Virus record (IMG/VR): IMGVR_UViG_3300011253_000249
Location: 1 to 39,617 of that record
DNA from: a virus
Reading direction: 5' to 3' (one strand)
DNA: 39,617 nt
A program made the position numbers and the translations under genes. This document shows, piece by piece, positions 1 to 8,027 of this stretch. Under the pieces are notes generated by a model. That model was not told the DNA's origin. It worked only from the letters and a program-made list of their open reading frames with translations, and ran no database searches. Each line of letters opens with the position of its first letter. Positions within the stretch are counted from its first letter, which is position 1.

Positions 1-2
1 TA

Positions 3-125
3 GTTACAGACATCCAATGTACAAATGCCTTAGAAACTATGAGTAGACTAATATGGAAATTATATAACGATAACATGATAAGCATAGAAGTTGCTAACAA
101 GTTACTAGACGAACACTACAGATGA
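3..125 (+). CDS. C-terminal fragment of an unidentified phage protein (cut by left edge)
   Basis: An open frame runs from the left edge to a TGA at 123-125 and encodes about 40 residues ending in LLDEHYR. Its stop overlaps the next start in an ATGA arrangement, the same tight coupling seen throughout this arm, which supports it as the tail of a real gene. The visible part is a charged helical segment with no motif I recognise, so function cannot be assigned. Confidence 0.6.
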   Translation, partial: VTDIQCTNALETMSRLIWKLYNDNMISIEVANKLLDEHYR

Positions 126-619
126 ATATATTTTATTTAGATTCAGACCCTGTAAAAGCTGCACAGATACAATACAATAAGCATGTGGTTAAAATGATCT
201 TAGAATCAGCCCAGATGCTTTGTACTGCGCATCATCATTATGACAACGGAGATTATGTGCCGTATAAAAAAGCACATTACAACCACCCGTCAACTATATG
301 GTGTAGACAAAATATAAAGCAGTATAATTGGCTGTATGATCATATGATAGCTTTAGGTAATGAATATACAAAACGATATAACAAAATACATTTAACAATT
401 ACAAAATGCGCAGATATATTAAAAACTATACCTCCAGGTATTCCAAACAGTACTTTCGAAGAACCTCCACAATGTATGCCAGACCAATACAAGGTTCCAG
501 GTTGTAGTATTACTGCTTATTGGAATTACTACGAGCAAGAAAAGTATACAGTAGCAGCAAAAGACGAACTATTAATATTTAGACCAGATGAGAAGAAAAT
601 TATACAAACATTTAGTTGA
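122..619 (+). CDS. Conserved phage protein, unknown function (MNIFYLD family)
   Basis: A 165-residue protein starting MNIFYLDSDPVKAAQ, with a conserved-looking HVVKMILESAQMLCTAHHH segment near residues 21-39 and a proline-rich stretch around 103-127. I recall proteins with this N-terminus as common hypothetical proteins in marine and T4-like phages, but I know no proven function. The His/Cys-rich N-terminal part could bind a metal or form an active site; that is inference. The start overlaps the previous stop by ATGA. It is followed by a 90-base gap before the next gene, the largest on this strand, so it may end a transcription unit. Confidence 0.75.
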   Translation: MNIFYLDSDPVKAAQIQYNKHVVKMILESAQMLCTAHHHYDNGDYVPYKKAHYNHPSTIWCRQNIKQYNWLYDHMIALGNEYTKRYNKIHLTITKCADILKTIPPGIPNSTFEEPPQCMPDQYKVPGCSITAYWNYYEQEKYTVAAKDELLIFRPDEKKIIQTFS

Positions 620-643
620 GACAGACGTTTTCAACACAAGAAC

Positions 644-660
644 CAAAATTAAAAATTTTG
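644..660. other. Short A/T hairpin in the 620-709 intergenic gap
   Basis: CAAAATT and AATTTTG form a perfect 7-bp inverted repeat around an AAA loop, between two + strand genes. It has no G/C core and only a weak T run after it, so it is a poor intrinsic terminator. It could be a regulator site ahead of the helix-turn-helix/sigma pair or simply A/T-rich chance. Confidence 0.3.
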
Positions 661-709
661 TTAAACCAAGGGTGACAAAAGCTAATAAGAATAAAAGAGT
701 AACAGGCTA

Positions 710-1321
710 ATGTCACATAGGAAAATAGAATATTTAAATGACAATAGGATTATATACAGGCGTAGTCCTGTAAATGATGATCCTACTTATAGTACCGAGC
801 ACTTCGATTACTACGAAGATGGTACTCATGAGCATTATCATTTATTTAATAGTAAGTCTAAAATAACGTCCTATAAGTCATTAACTTGGCATGCATTAGT
901 ATTACGATATTTAAACAAATGGAACATGAATACACATGCTAGAATCATCAGATTTATATGTGATAAAGCTAATGGTTTTATTACATTTAAAATTGGCGAA
1001 GCTAGCATTGAAAATATAATTGAAAGTACTTTTTATGGCGGCGTATATGCTCCACGTAACAAAGCACGTAAAATAATATTTAAAGACTTTTGTGGTTTAG
1101 ATTTTAAATCTAAAATGCAAATCGTAGGACAATTGTTAGGTAAATCTAAACAAGTACATAAAGATGATGTGTATGAGTGTATGATTGATCTTAACGATAA
1201 CGGCAACAAGATAACTTGGTCTCGTGTTGCAGGACTATTAGACTGCTCTGTAAGAACAGTATTAAGAAACATTAATGAAGAACTTAAACATGAAAAAAAA
1301 CTATTAAATGAAAAAATATAA
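710..1321 (+). CDS. Putative helix-turn-helix DNA-binding protein next to the sigma factor
   Basis: A 203-residue protein. The C-terminal 40 residues read like a helix-turn-helix: ITWSRVAGLLDCSVRTVLRN (about 168-187) followed by a basic helix. The segment has the helix, small turn and recognition-helix spacing of sigma region 4 or MerR/LuxR-type motifs. The N-terminal half is rich in Tyr and His and was not recognised. Its last 14 bases overlap the start of the sigma-factor gene in another frame, so the two are probably translated together. I infer a transcription regulator, possibly acting with the sigma factor; a replication-initiation role is also possible. Confidence 0.6.
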   Translation: MSHRKIEYLNDNRIIYRRSPVNDDPTYSTEHFDYYEDGTHEHYHLFNSKSKITSYKSLTWHALVLRYLNKWNMNTHARIIRFICDKANGFITFKIGEASIENIIESTFYGGVYAPRNKARKIIFKDFCGLDFKSKMQIVGQLLGKSKQVHKDDVYECMIDLNDNGNKITWSRVAGLLDCSVRTVLRNINEELKHEKKLLNEKI

Positions 1322-2084
1322 TGTAAAGAATTACATACGATATAAAGAAGACGTTAAAGCTTGTATGCCTGACGAAGAACTTGCTTATTTTGAATTACCT
1401 AGAAAAGACTTAATAGTTAGGTTTTTACCTCTAGTAGAAAATATAGCCCGTAAGTTTTCAACAACACAACAAGCATCAGGTGTTATGAGTATTAACGATC
1501 TTATACAAGAAGGTAGCGCAGGTCTTACAAAAGCTGTAGACAAGTTAGACTGGGAAAGATTAAAAAACGAAGACGATAGCTGGAAACCTGAAAAAGATAT
1601 AGAACAAACATTAAAATCTTTTTTTAGCAAAAGAATTAAAGGAGCTATACGTAGGGCTGTAGATAAAAACAGAGGTGATATACGTATACCAGAACACAAG
1701 CTAAACGAAATACGTAAAGACAATGGTAAAGATCAAAAGATGGTTGCAATGTTTTTTAATAGTATATTTTTATCTATTGATGCACAACCAACAGACGATG
1801 AAAACTCTATGTATCAAATACCTGATAAATCAGAGCCATATAATATACAACTAATGAATGTGTATTTAGTAGGTTTGTTAAGAAAACATTTAAACGATAA
1901 AGAGTTTGAAGTATTAAGATTAAGCTATGGTTTAGACTGTGATAAACACTCAGCTAAAGATATAGCATTAACTTTAGGTATAACAGGAGCAAGTGATTAT
2001 GTAAGAGTATCAGAACTAAAAAAACAAGCAGTACAGAAATTAATAGACAATGTAGATCACTCGCAAGTGCTTGACTACCTGTAA
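1308..2084 (+). CDS. Phage-encoded RNA polymerase sigma-70 family factor
   Basis: A 258-residue sigma factor expected to bind host core RNA polymerase and direct it to phage promoters. Region 2 is visible at about 33-125: VENIARKFS, then INDLIQEGSAGLTKAVDKLD (62-81, the core-binding 2.2 signature) and a basic 2.3-2.4 segment RIKGAIRRAVDKNRGDIRIP (109-128). A short charged insertion (about 82-100) separates 2.2 from 2.3. Region 4 lies at about 193-252 (LNDKEFEVLRLSYGLD followed by a helix-turn-helix AKDIALTLGITGASDYVRV). There is no region 1.1. It is likely made early and used for the long - strand structural operon. The family assignment is firm; the promoters it reads are unknown. Confidence 0.92.
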   Translation: MKKYNVKNYIRYKEDVKACMPDEELAYFELPRKDLIVRFLPLVENIARKFSTTQQASGVMSINDLIQEGSAGLTKAVDKLDWERLKNEDDSWKPEKDIEQTLKSFFSKRIKGAIRRAVDKNRGDIRIPEHKLNEIRKDNGKDQKMVAMFFNSIFLSIDAQPTDDENSMYQIPDKSEPYNIQLMNVYLVGLLRKHLNDKEFEVLRLSYGLDCDKHSAKDIALTLGITGASDYVRVSELKKQAVQKLIDNVDHSQVLDYL

Positions 2085-2135
2085 ATTAAATCCAATACAT
2101 GTAATTATATTAATAAGCAATTTAACCAAGAACGA

Positions 2136-2699
2136 ATGAACATAAACGAAAAATTAGCGACAATCCAAACAAAGTTTAAATCGAAAAAGAGTAGATTTAA
2201 CTCCTTCGGCAAGTACAACTTCAGATCAGCCGAAGACATCCTAGAAGCAACAAAACCCTTTCTCTTAGAGTTAGGAGTATCAGTCACAATTAATGAAAGA
2301 CTAACGTGCTTATCACCTGATAGTGTAATGCCTATATTAGAGTCAACCGCAACGTTAAGCGACGGTAAAGATTCTAAAAAAGCAACAGCAATTGTTGGTG
2401 TAGACTTGAACCAAAAAGGTATGAACGTACCACAGCAATTTGGTTCAGCATCTTCGTATGCAAAAAAGTATGCGTTAGGTAATTTATTTTTAATTGATGA
2501 CACAGCTGATAGTGACGCTACCAATGATCACGGCAAAAAGAAATTTGTGCCAAAAACAAACAAACCAACTTTAACCTCAACTAAAGATCCAGCTTTTAGT
2601 AAAGCTCAGGACTATGTAAGAGCAGGTGGTAAAGTAGCGGCTATAAAAGCCAAGTATAGTCTATCGCAAGAGGTAGAACAACAATTAACAACACTGTAG
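2136..2699 (+). CDS. ERF-family single-strand DNA annealing protein
   Basis: A 187-residue protein of the ERF recombinase family, which anneals complementary single strands during phage recombination and replication. Diagnostic segments are FGKYNFRSAEDILEATKPFL (about 24-43), the extended beta region with STATLSDGKDS, and PQQFGSASSYAKKYALGNLF (about 99-118), the classic GSA-x-SYA-x-RYAL-type signature. The C-terminus is charged and probably flexible. One base separates its stop from the start of the PD-(D/E)XK exonuclease, giving a lambda Red/RecET-like annealase-exonuclease pair. It is preceded by a 51-base A/T-rich gap without a convincing Shine-Dalgarno. Confidence 0.9.
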   Translation: MNINEKLATIQTKFKSKKSRFNSFGKYNFRSAEDILEATKPFLLELGVSVTINERLTCLSPDSVMPILESTATLSDGKDSKKATAIVGVDLNQKGMNVPQQFGSASSYAKKYALGNLFLIDDTADSDATNDHGKKKFVPKTNKPTLTSTKDPAFSKAQDYVRAGGKVAAIKAKYSLSQEVEQQLTTL

Positions 2700-2700
2700 T

Positions 2701-3432
2701 ATGAACAAACAAGAGGTATTAAAGCGTCTTGTCGATGATGAAAACTATTACGGAGACTTTGGTAAAAAGTATCTTAGTAATTCAGATATCGGGACGCTAT
2801 TAACCAATCCCTTAGCTTTAGGAAAGCAGCAAGCACAAAGACCTGCGTTTCTAGTCGGTGGATACTTTCACACAGCAATACTTGAGCCAGACAAGCTTAA
2901 GAATTTTAAGATAGTAGAAGCTACAACTAGAAATACTAAAGCATACAAGGAGATTTCAGGCGGTGAAATGTGTTTATTAAAACATGAGGTTGATCAAATT
3001 GAATTAATGACAGAAAAGATGCTAGACAACGAAGTATGTAGAGATTTAATAAGATCAGGCAATGTTAAATATGAACAACCTGAAATTACAGAGCTTGAAG
3101 GTCAGATGTGGAAAGGTAAAGCTGATATTGTAAACCATGATGAAAAGCTGATCATTGATTTGAAGACGACAGCAGATATCACTAAGTTTAAGTATTCAGC
3201 ATCTAAGTACAACTACGACAGTCAAGCTTATATTTACAGTAAACTATTTGGTTACGAAATGCTATTCATTGCAATAGATAAAAACACACATCAAATAGGT
3301 ATCTTTGATTGCTCACCTGAGTTCTATGAACGAGGTCAAGATAAAGTAAAAAGAGCAGTCGAGGCTTATGAATTATTTTATAAGTCAGAGGACTTTGATC
3401 CTAAACAATATTTTTTAACTAAAACCCTTTAA
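2701..3432 (+). CDS. PD-(D/E)XK exonuclease (RecE/lambda-exonuclease-like)
   Basis: A 243-residue nuclease. The N-terminal SNSDIGTLLTNP and GGYFHTAILEPDK (about 53-65) match phage exonucleases of the PD-(D/E)XK fold. Likely catalytic residues are E125, D142 in KGKADIV, D153 and K155 in IIDLKTT, with a RecB-type Q-x-x-x-Y (Q175, Y179) in SQAYIYS. It should resect 5' ends to expose single strands for the ERF annealase encoded just upstream. Spacing of one base suggests co-translation. Family assignment is confident; substrate polarity is inferred from analogy. Confidence 0.9.
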   Translation: MNKQEVLKRLVDDENYYGDFGKKYLSNSDIGTLLTNPLALGKQQAQRPAFLVGGYFHTAILEPDKLKNFKIVEATTRNTKAYKEISGGEMCLLKHEVDQIELMTEKMLDNEVCRDLIRSGNVKYEQPEITELEGQMWKGKADIVNHDEKLIIDLKTTADITKFKYSASKYNYDSQAYIYSKLFGYEMLFIAIDKNTHQIGIFDCSPEFYERGQDKVKRAVEAYELFYKSEDFDPKQYFLTKTL

Positions 3433-3436
3433 AACC

Positions 3437-3604
3437 ATGGCAAGAACTAGAAAACAAATTTGCACAGTATCAGGAATCAACACAAGTATCAACAATTTTT
3501 ACACAGGACAAAACCATGTAAAAGCAGTAGATAACTTAAGAAGAAATACTGGTGCAACAAAACAACAAATAACAAGAATGTTTAACCAAGTAAACGCATA
3601 TTAA
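3437..3604 (+). CDS. Small basic protein, 55 aa, unknown
   Basis: ATG at 3437 opens a 55-residue frame ending TAA at 3602-3604, filling the gap between the exonuclease and the SSB-like gene (4 and 1 bases away). The protein starts MARTRKQICTVSG and has 11 Lys/Arg, with many Asn, Gln and Thr. The tight packing and matching strand support a real gene. A basic mini-protein inside a recombination block could bind DNA or a partner nuclease; this is inference only. Confidence 0.65.
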   Translation: MARTRKQICTVSGINTSINNFYTGQNHVKAVDNLRRNTGATKQQITRMFNQVNAY

Positions 3605-3605
3605 T

Positions 3606-3920
3606 ATGGCATCAATAATTAAAGCTAGTATTAACCTTAACGAAATACCTAAAGATAAGATTATCATAGGTAAAAAAGGTAAATACTTACCAATCACGAT
3701 TACGCTGAACGACGAAGTTGATCAGTTTGGTAATCAAGGTCCAGTTATAGTGGATCAAACTAAAGAAGAAAGAGAAGCTAAAGTAGCTAAGACTTATTTA
3801 GGAAACGTAAAAGTGGTATGGACTAACGGTGATAATGTAAACGCAGCACCAAGAACAGATCAACCACAACAAGCACAAGTACAAGCAAAACAAGAAGTAG
3901 AAGACGATTTACCATTTTAA
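3606..3920 (+). CDS. Probable single-stranded DNA-binding protein (acidic-tip SSB)
   Basis: A 104-residue protein with a compact beta-rich N-terminal domain (about 1-75, alternating KDKIIIGKKGKYLPITITL) and a Gln/Pro-rich linker (about 80-95). It ends EDDLPF, the conserved acidic tip by which bacterial SSBs recruit repair and replication proteins. The N-terminal part is short for an OB fold and no classic SSB motif is evident, so the assignment rests on the tip and on its place between exonuclease/annealase and primase-helicase genes. It would coat single strands made by the exonuclease and helicase. Confidence 0.75.
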   Translation: MASIIKASINLNEIPKDKIIIGKKGKYLPITITLNDEVDQFGNQGPVIVDQTKEEREAKVAKTYLGNVKVVWTNGDNVNAAPRTDQPQQAQVQAKQEVEDDLPF

Positions 3921-3930
3921 ATTAAATTAA

Positions 3931-5637
3931 ATGCAGGACAAAGAGATCAATGGATTTTTGATTGATGATTTCAATCAACATGGCCTAGAAGAGAAGACAC
4001 AGGGTATATGCCCTTTGTGTTCTCATGATAGGAAACCTAAAAATCAAAAGGCCAAATGCGCGTCTTATGATTGGGAACGTGGTCTCGGTACTTGTCACAA
4101 TTGTAACACAACTTTTCAATTACATACGTATCAACGTAAAGGAGCTAGTGAAAAAGTATATGTAAGACCTACAATGTCTGCGTATCAACCACCGGCAACT
4201 AGAGTAATTGGTTGGTTTGAAACAAGAGGGATATCTCAGAAAACCTTGACTGACTTAAACGTCGGTGAAGGTTCTGAGTTTATGCCGCAAACCGGTAAAA
4301 CCGAGAACACAATAAAGTTCAATTATTTCATGGGCGATCAACTTATTAATGTTAAGTATCGCGATGGCAGAAAGAACTTTAAATTATATAAGGGTGCTGA
4401 AAAAGTATTCTATAATATAAATAGTATAGTAGGTTATGACACTTGCGTTATAACTGAAGGTGAAATGGATGTGTTAGCATTACACGAAGCTGGTATTAAA
4501 AATTCAATATCAGTTCCTAATGGTGCTACATTAAATTCTAACAACTTAGATTATCTTGATAATTGTATAGATTATTTTGAAGACAAAGAAAAGATAATAT
4601 TAGCAGTTGATTCAGATGAAGCAGGTCAAGCGTTACAATCAGAGCTAGTTCGTAGACTAGGCGCTGAAGTATGTTATCTAGTATCATTTGATGATTGTAA
4701 AGATGCTAATGAATATTTACAGAAATATGGCAAAGAAAAACTACAAGAGCGTATCAATACGGCAAGACCTGTACCGCTTGAAAATGTTACAACATTCAAA
4801 GATATCGAAGACGAGGTTACTGACTTTGTACGTAACGGTTTTAAAAAAGGATATCAAGTCGGTCTTAGTAACTTTGACGAGATTTTTAGTACATACACCG
4901 GTCAGTTTATTACTGTTACTGGTATACCTAGTAGCGGTAAGTCTGATTTTGTTGATCAGATGGTTGTAGGTTATAATAATAACTATGGTTGGAAAACAGC
5001 TTTTGCATCGCCTGAAAATGCTCCTACATATTTACATGCGCACAAGTTAATGCGTAAGACTTGGCAAGGTATGCCATCGTCTAAAGATATACACGGAGAC
5101 AAATGGAACAGAGTTGCAGGCCATGTAAATGACAATTACTTTTTTATCGATATGGAACGTTATACACTAGAATCTGTATTACGTAAAGGTGCTGAGCTAG
5201 TAAAGCGTAAAGGTATTAAATGTTTAGTAATTGATCCTTTTAACAAAGTTAGAGATGTAGACTGTAAGACAGAAGATGTTAACCGTTACACGATGGAATA
5301 TCTAACTAAAATAGAAACGTTTGCTAAGAAGTATGACGTGTTAGTTTTTGTAGTTGCGCATCCTACAAAAATGTACAAAGACAAAGACGGTAGAATGGAA
5401 GAGCCAACAATGTATAATATAAAAGGTGGTGGTGAATGGTACGATGCTAGCTATCACGGTATATTAGTTCACAGAAACTATGAAGAAAAAACCGTTAAAG
5501 CAAAGATACTAAAAGTTAAGTTTCAGAACTTAGGTGAAAACGGTGCTGAAGCTCATTTCACATGGGAACCAAGGTCTGGTTGTTTTGTACCTCATGCAAA
5601 TGCTGTAAATGAAAATGAAGCAATGCCGTGGGAGTAA
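3931..5637 (+). CDS. Primase-helicase (T7 gp4-like)
   Basis: A 568-residue bifunctional replication protein. A zinc-binding region carries C27/C30 (ICPLC) and C55/C58 (CHNC). The TOPRIM core shows ITEGEMDVLAL (E176 and following) and AVDSDEAG (D227, D229), the metal-binding acids of primases. The C-terminal RecA/DnaB-like helicase has Walker A GIPSSGKS (331-338), a Walker B strand CLVIDPFN and a VFVVAHPTK segment. It should unwind the fork and lay down RNA primers. No DNA polymerase gene is in the window. Its stop is close to the start of the next small gene. Confidence 0.93.
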   Translation: MQDKEINGFLIDDFNQHGLEEKTQGICPLCSHDRKPKNQKAKCASYDWERGLGTCHNCNTTFQLHTYQRKGASEKVYVRPTMSAYQPPATRVIGWFETRGISQKTLTDLNVGEGSEFMPQTGKTENTIKFNYFMGDQLINVKYRDGRKNFKLYKGAEKVFYNINSIVGYDTCVITEGEMDVLALHEAGIKNSISVPNGATLNSNNLDYLDNCIDYFEDKEKIILAVDSDEAGQALQSELVRRLGAEVCYLVSFDDCKDANEYLQKYGKEKLQERINTARPVPLENVTTFKDIEDEVTDFVRNGFKKGYQVGLSNFDEIFSTYTGQFITVTGIPSSGKSDFVDQMVVGYNNNYGWKTAFASPENAPTYLHAHKLMRKTWQGMPSSKDIHGDKWNRVAGHVNDNYFFIDMERYTLESVLRKGAELVKRKGIKCLVIDPFNKVRDVDCKTEDVNRYTMEYLTKIETFAKKYDVLVFVVAHPTKMYKDKDGRMEEPTMYNIKGGGEWYDASYHGILVHRNYEEKTVKAKILKVKFQNLGENGAEAHFTWEPRSGCFVPHANAVNENEAMPWE

Positions 5638-5648
5638 GAAAAATTAAC

Positions 5649-5879
5649 ATGGGTCATTATATGGCTACGTCAGAAGAAAGAAAACATATGCAATGGTGTA
5701 TAAACAATGGAATTAAAATATCTCCATTTGCACACAGTACATATGAATGGTACATAGACATAGAAATAAACGGCAGAAAAAACAGATCACCGTATCTATA
5801 TAAAAAAGTACAGATATGGGAAGAAATATTTAAATTTTATAAATACTATTACAATAAATATGGCAAGAACACTATTTAA
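5649..5879 (+). CDS. Small phage protein, 76 aa, unknown
   Basis: A basic, aromatic-rich protein beginning MGHYMATSEERKHMQWC. I chose ATG 5649 rather than the in-frame GTG at 5628. The GTG lies inside the primase-helicase gene, whereas the ATG follows an A/T-rich leader (AAAAATTAAC) like those of neighbouring genes. The C-terminus, rich in Tyr and Lys, overlaps the next gene by 20 bases. No domain recognised. Its place between replication and nucleotide genes gives no specific clue. Confidence 0.65.
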   Translation: MGHYMATSEERKHMQWCINNGIKISPFAHSTYEWYIDIEINGRKNRSPYLYKKVQIWEEIFKFYKYYYNKYGKNTI

Positions 5880-6504
5880 AAATGCAAATGAAGCTTATGC
5901 TTATCAACTTAATAGAATATTAATTGATGGTGTAGACTTTGATGATACTAAAGCTTTATTCAATATAGGTTTTACAATTGCAAACCCTATGGACAACCAC
6001 ATTACAAATAAAGAGCGTAAGTGGAGCTTAGAATATGCTGAAGCAGAATGGGAGTGGTATAAGTCAGGCGATCGTAGTATAGACAAGCTAGGTCAGATAT
6101 ATGGTAAAATACCACCGATATGGGAAAAGATGGCAGACAGTAACCGTAATGTTAATTCTAACTATGGTTATCAGTGGAAACGTAATAATCAAATAGATTA
6201 TGTATGCGCTAAGCTTAGACAGAATAAAAATACAAGACACGCAGCAATAAGTATATATGATGCTAAAGAGTGGGGATCATATAGAAAAGATACACCTTGT
6301 ACTTATGCAGTTCAGTTTACAATACTAGACAATAAGTTAAACATGTCAGTTCTGATGCGTTCTAATGACATCTGGTACGGTTTCTGTAATGATCAATATC
6401 AATTCTCAATGTTACAACAATTAGTTGCTAAGAGATTAACTATTGAAATAGGTACTTATTATCACTTTGCACACAACTTACATTTATATAATAACAAACT
6501 TTAA
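5860..6504 (+). CDS. Thymidylate-synthase-fold enzyme, likely dCMP-directed (dCMP hydroxymethylase-like)
   Basis: A 214-residue protein of the thymidylate synthase superfamily. Matching elements are IWEKMAD (87-93, cf. IWDEWAD in E. coli ThyA), YGYQW (102-106), catalytic P146-C147, R167-S-x-D170 and H208/Y210 in LHLY. Aligning ungapped from R166 of E. coli ThyA, the nucleotide-reading Asn177 falls on D178 here. Asp at this site is the hallmark of dCMP hydroxymethylase and of TS variants that prefer dCMP. The C-terminal segment that closes over folate in ThyA is missing, as in shorter phage homologues. It would make 5-hydroxymethyl- or 5-methyl-dCMP for modified DNA. A divergent dTMP synthase remains possible. 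Confidence 0.82.
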   Translation: MARTLFKNANEAYAYQLNRILIDGVDFDDTKALFNIGFTIANPMDNHITNKERKWSLEYAEAEWEWYKSGDRSIDKLGQIYGKIPPIWEKMADSNRNVNSNYGYQWKRNNQIDYVCAKLRQNKNTRHAAISIYDAKEWGSYRKDTPCTYAVQFTILDNKLNMSVLMRSNDIWYGFCNDQYQFSMLQQLVAKRLTIEIGTYYHFAHNLHLYNNKL

Positions 6505-6507
6505 AAT

Positions 6508-7290
6508 ATGTATTATTTATACCACATACCAGGTAAAAAGATAGGCGTAACACGTAATCTTAACCACAGAGTAACCCTTATGCAAGGCTATAAGGAGACA
6601 GAGTATGAGGTTCTTGAACAGTCAGACGATATAGATTATATATCAGACCGTGAAATAGAACTTCAAAAGTCTTATGGCTATAAGGTTGATTTAAAAAAAT
6701 ATAAAAATCTAAACTTTAATAAAATGAAAATAAACGCTACAGAGCAGACCTCAACTTTCCCGTGTCCAGTTAACAAACTAAAAGGACAATTGATGGATAA
6801 CATAGGTTTAAAATGGAAAACAACATTTGGCCAGTTTGAAATAACAAAAGAAAATATTAAATGGATAATGCACAACGTTAAAAGATCTATGTTTAACAAT
6901 GATAGATCTTATATATATAATAAAGCTTTTTATGAAGCTTATTTTAATCCTGACCATAATCCAAAAGAAAAATGTATAAGCAACAATATAGGTTGTGAAA
7001 GATTTGATCTTATAAGAGACTGGGCAGCAACAAGAGGTTTATATCAACAAGGCAATCCACATACACAATATGTTAAATTACAAGAAGAAGCTGGTGAACT
7101 TGCTAAAGCATTACTTAAAAATGATCAACCAGAAATTGTAGATGCAATAGGTGATATGGTTGTAGTACTTACAAACCTAGCTCACTTACAAGGATATGAT
7201 ATAGAATATTGTATTGATGAAGCTTACAAAGTTATAGCAGCAAGAACAGGTAAAATGATTAATGGAACATTCGTAAAAGATGCAGATTAA
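6508..7290 (+). CDS. Fusion: GIY-YIG-like domain plus MazG nucleotide pyrophosphohydrolase
   Basis: A 260-residue two-domain protein. Residues 1-62 look like a compact GIY-YIG nuclease-type fold: YLY (3-5), KKIGVTRNLNHR (10-21) and a Glu-containing REIELQKSYGY (48-58), though the second motif reads KIG instead of YIG. Residues about 165-255 are a MazG domain with LQEEAGELAKAL (191-202) and EIVDAIGD (209-216), giving the metal-binding E193, E194, E197, E209, D212 and D216. The middle (75-150) is unassigned. The MazG part should hydrolyse (d)NTPs to monophosphates, next to ribonucleotide reductase and a nucleotide methylase-fold enzyme. Whether the first domain still cuts DNA is uncertain. Confidence 0.8.
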   Translation: MYYLYHIPGKKIGVTRNLNHRVTLMQGYKETEYEVLEQSDDIDYISDREIELQKSYGYKVDLKKYKNLNFNKMKINATEQTSTFPCPVNKLKGQLMDNIGLKWKTTFGQFEITKENIKWIMHNVKRSMFNNDRSYIYNKAFYEAYFNPDHNPKEKCISNNIGCERFDLIRDWAATRGLYQQGNPHTQYVKLQEEAGELAKALLKNDQPEIVDAIGDMVVVLTNLAHLQGYDIEYCIDEAYKVIAARTGKMINGTFVKDAD

Positions 7291-7576
7291 AACTAAAGAT
7301 AAGATAGTACAAAACGTACTAAGGAAGATGGACGAACGTAGCTTAATAGGTCAAAAGAAATATGGCGCTACAATGATGCAAGAAATTGAAGGTCAGAAAA
7401 AAGATCTAGGTAGATTTATTGTTGACGTACAAGAAGAACTAATGGATGCTATATTATATCTTGAATCAGCTAGACATTGTCTACGTGATGAAATTGAAGA
7501 AGCTATATATGCTAAAGCTAGAAGAGTAAATGATAATATAAATGATATAAACATTTACGATGAAACGATCTTTTAA
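7280..7576 (+). CDS. Small helical protein, possible MazG-like pyrophosphohydrolase
   Basis: A 98-residue all-helical protein. The core IGQKKYGATMM (23-33) followed by DLGRFIVDVQEELMDAILYL (42-61) resembles small phage all-alpha NTP pyrophosphohydrolase-like proteins, with an E-E-x-x-D acid pattern on one helix. A second clear ExxE/ExxD helix is not obvious, so activity is unsure. It overlaps the MazG fusion gene by 11 bases and the endonuclease gene by 17, so it probably shares their expression. Other reading: a conserved phage protein of unknown role. Confidence 0.6.
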   Translation: MQIKTKDKIVQNVLRKMDERSLIGQKKYGATMMQEIEGQKKDLGRFIVDVQEELMDAILYLESARHCLRDEIEEAIYAKARRVNDNINDINIYDETIF

Positions 7577-8027
7577 ACGTAAAAAAGGTCCAGTACAATC
7601 TAAGAAAATAACTTACGATGGTATTAAGTTTGCCTCAGGTTTAGAGCGATATATGTATATGGCTTTAAAAAAAGCTAAAATCAAAGCTAAATATGAAGGC
7701 CAAACATTTGAATTAATACCATCATTTGAGTTTGATTTAGAGTCTATAGAAAGACAAAGCAATGGCAAAGGAGAATATAAAAATAGAGGTAATAAAAAAA
7801 TACTTAATATAAAGTATACACCTGATTTTATAGGTAAAGATTTTATTATTGAAACTAAAGGTAGAGCTAATGAATCATTTCCAATACGTTGGAAGCTATT
7901 TAAAAGACTATTAATAGAAAACAATTTTATAACTCAACAACCGGTTAACTGGACATTATACAAACCACAAAATCAAAAAGAATGCGACGAAACAATAAGA
8001 TTAATCCTGCTCAAGCAAAACACTTAG
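7560..8027 (+). CDS. PD-(D/E)XK endonuclease (T7 endonuclease I / DUF1064-like)
   Basis: A 155-residue nuclease with a very basic N-terminus (MKRSFKRKKG). The catalytic set is E29 in SGLER, D89 in YTPDF and E98-x-K100 in IIETKGR. This is the order and spacing of T7 endonuclease I-type resolvases and of a common phage family of small PD-(D/E)XK nucleases. A likely role is resolving branched replication or recombination intermediates, or degrading host DNA. A 19-residue basic/Ser-poor segment between strands (about 62-81) is loop-like. It overlaps genes on both sides. Confidence 0.82.
   Translation: MKRSFKRKKGPVQSKKITYDGIKFASGLERYMYMALKKAKIKAKYEGQTFELIPSFEFDLESIERQSNGKGEYKNRGNKKILNIKYTPDFIGKDFIIETKGRANESFPIRWKLFKRLLIENNFITQQPVNWTLYKPQNQKECDETIRLILLKQNT

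Noticed and set aside
644-660. Hairpin at 644-660 as an intrinsic terminator
   Set aside because: No G/C stem and no clear T tract; listed only as a weak structural feature.
1033-1272. Long - strand frame opposite the helix-turn-helix gene
   Set aside because: Fully inside a better + strand gene, no motif, and against the direction of the whole arm; a shadow frame.
5628-5648. GTG start at 5628 for the small gene after the primase-helicase
   Set aside because: ATG at 5649 has a leader typical of this genome and avoids needless overlap.
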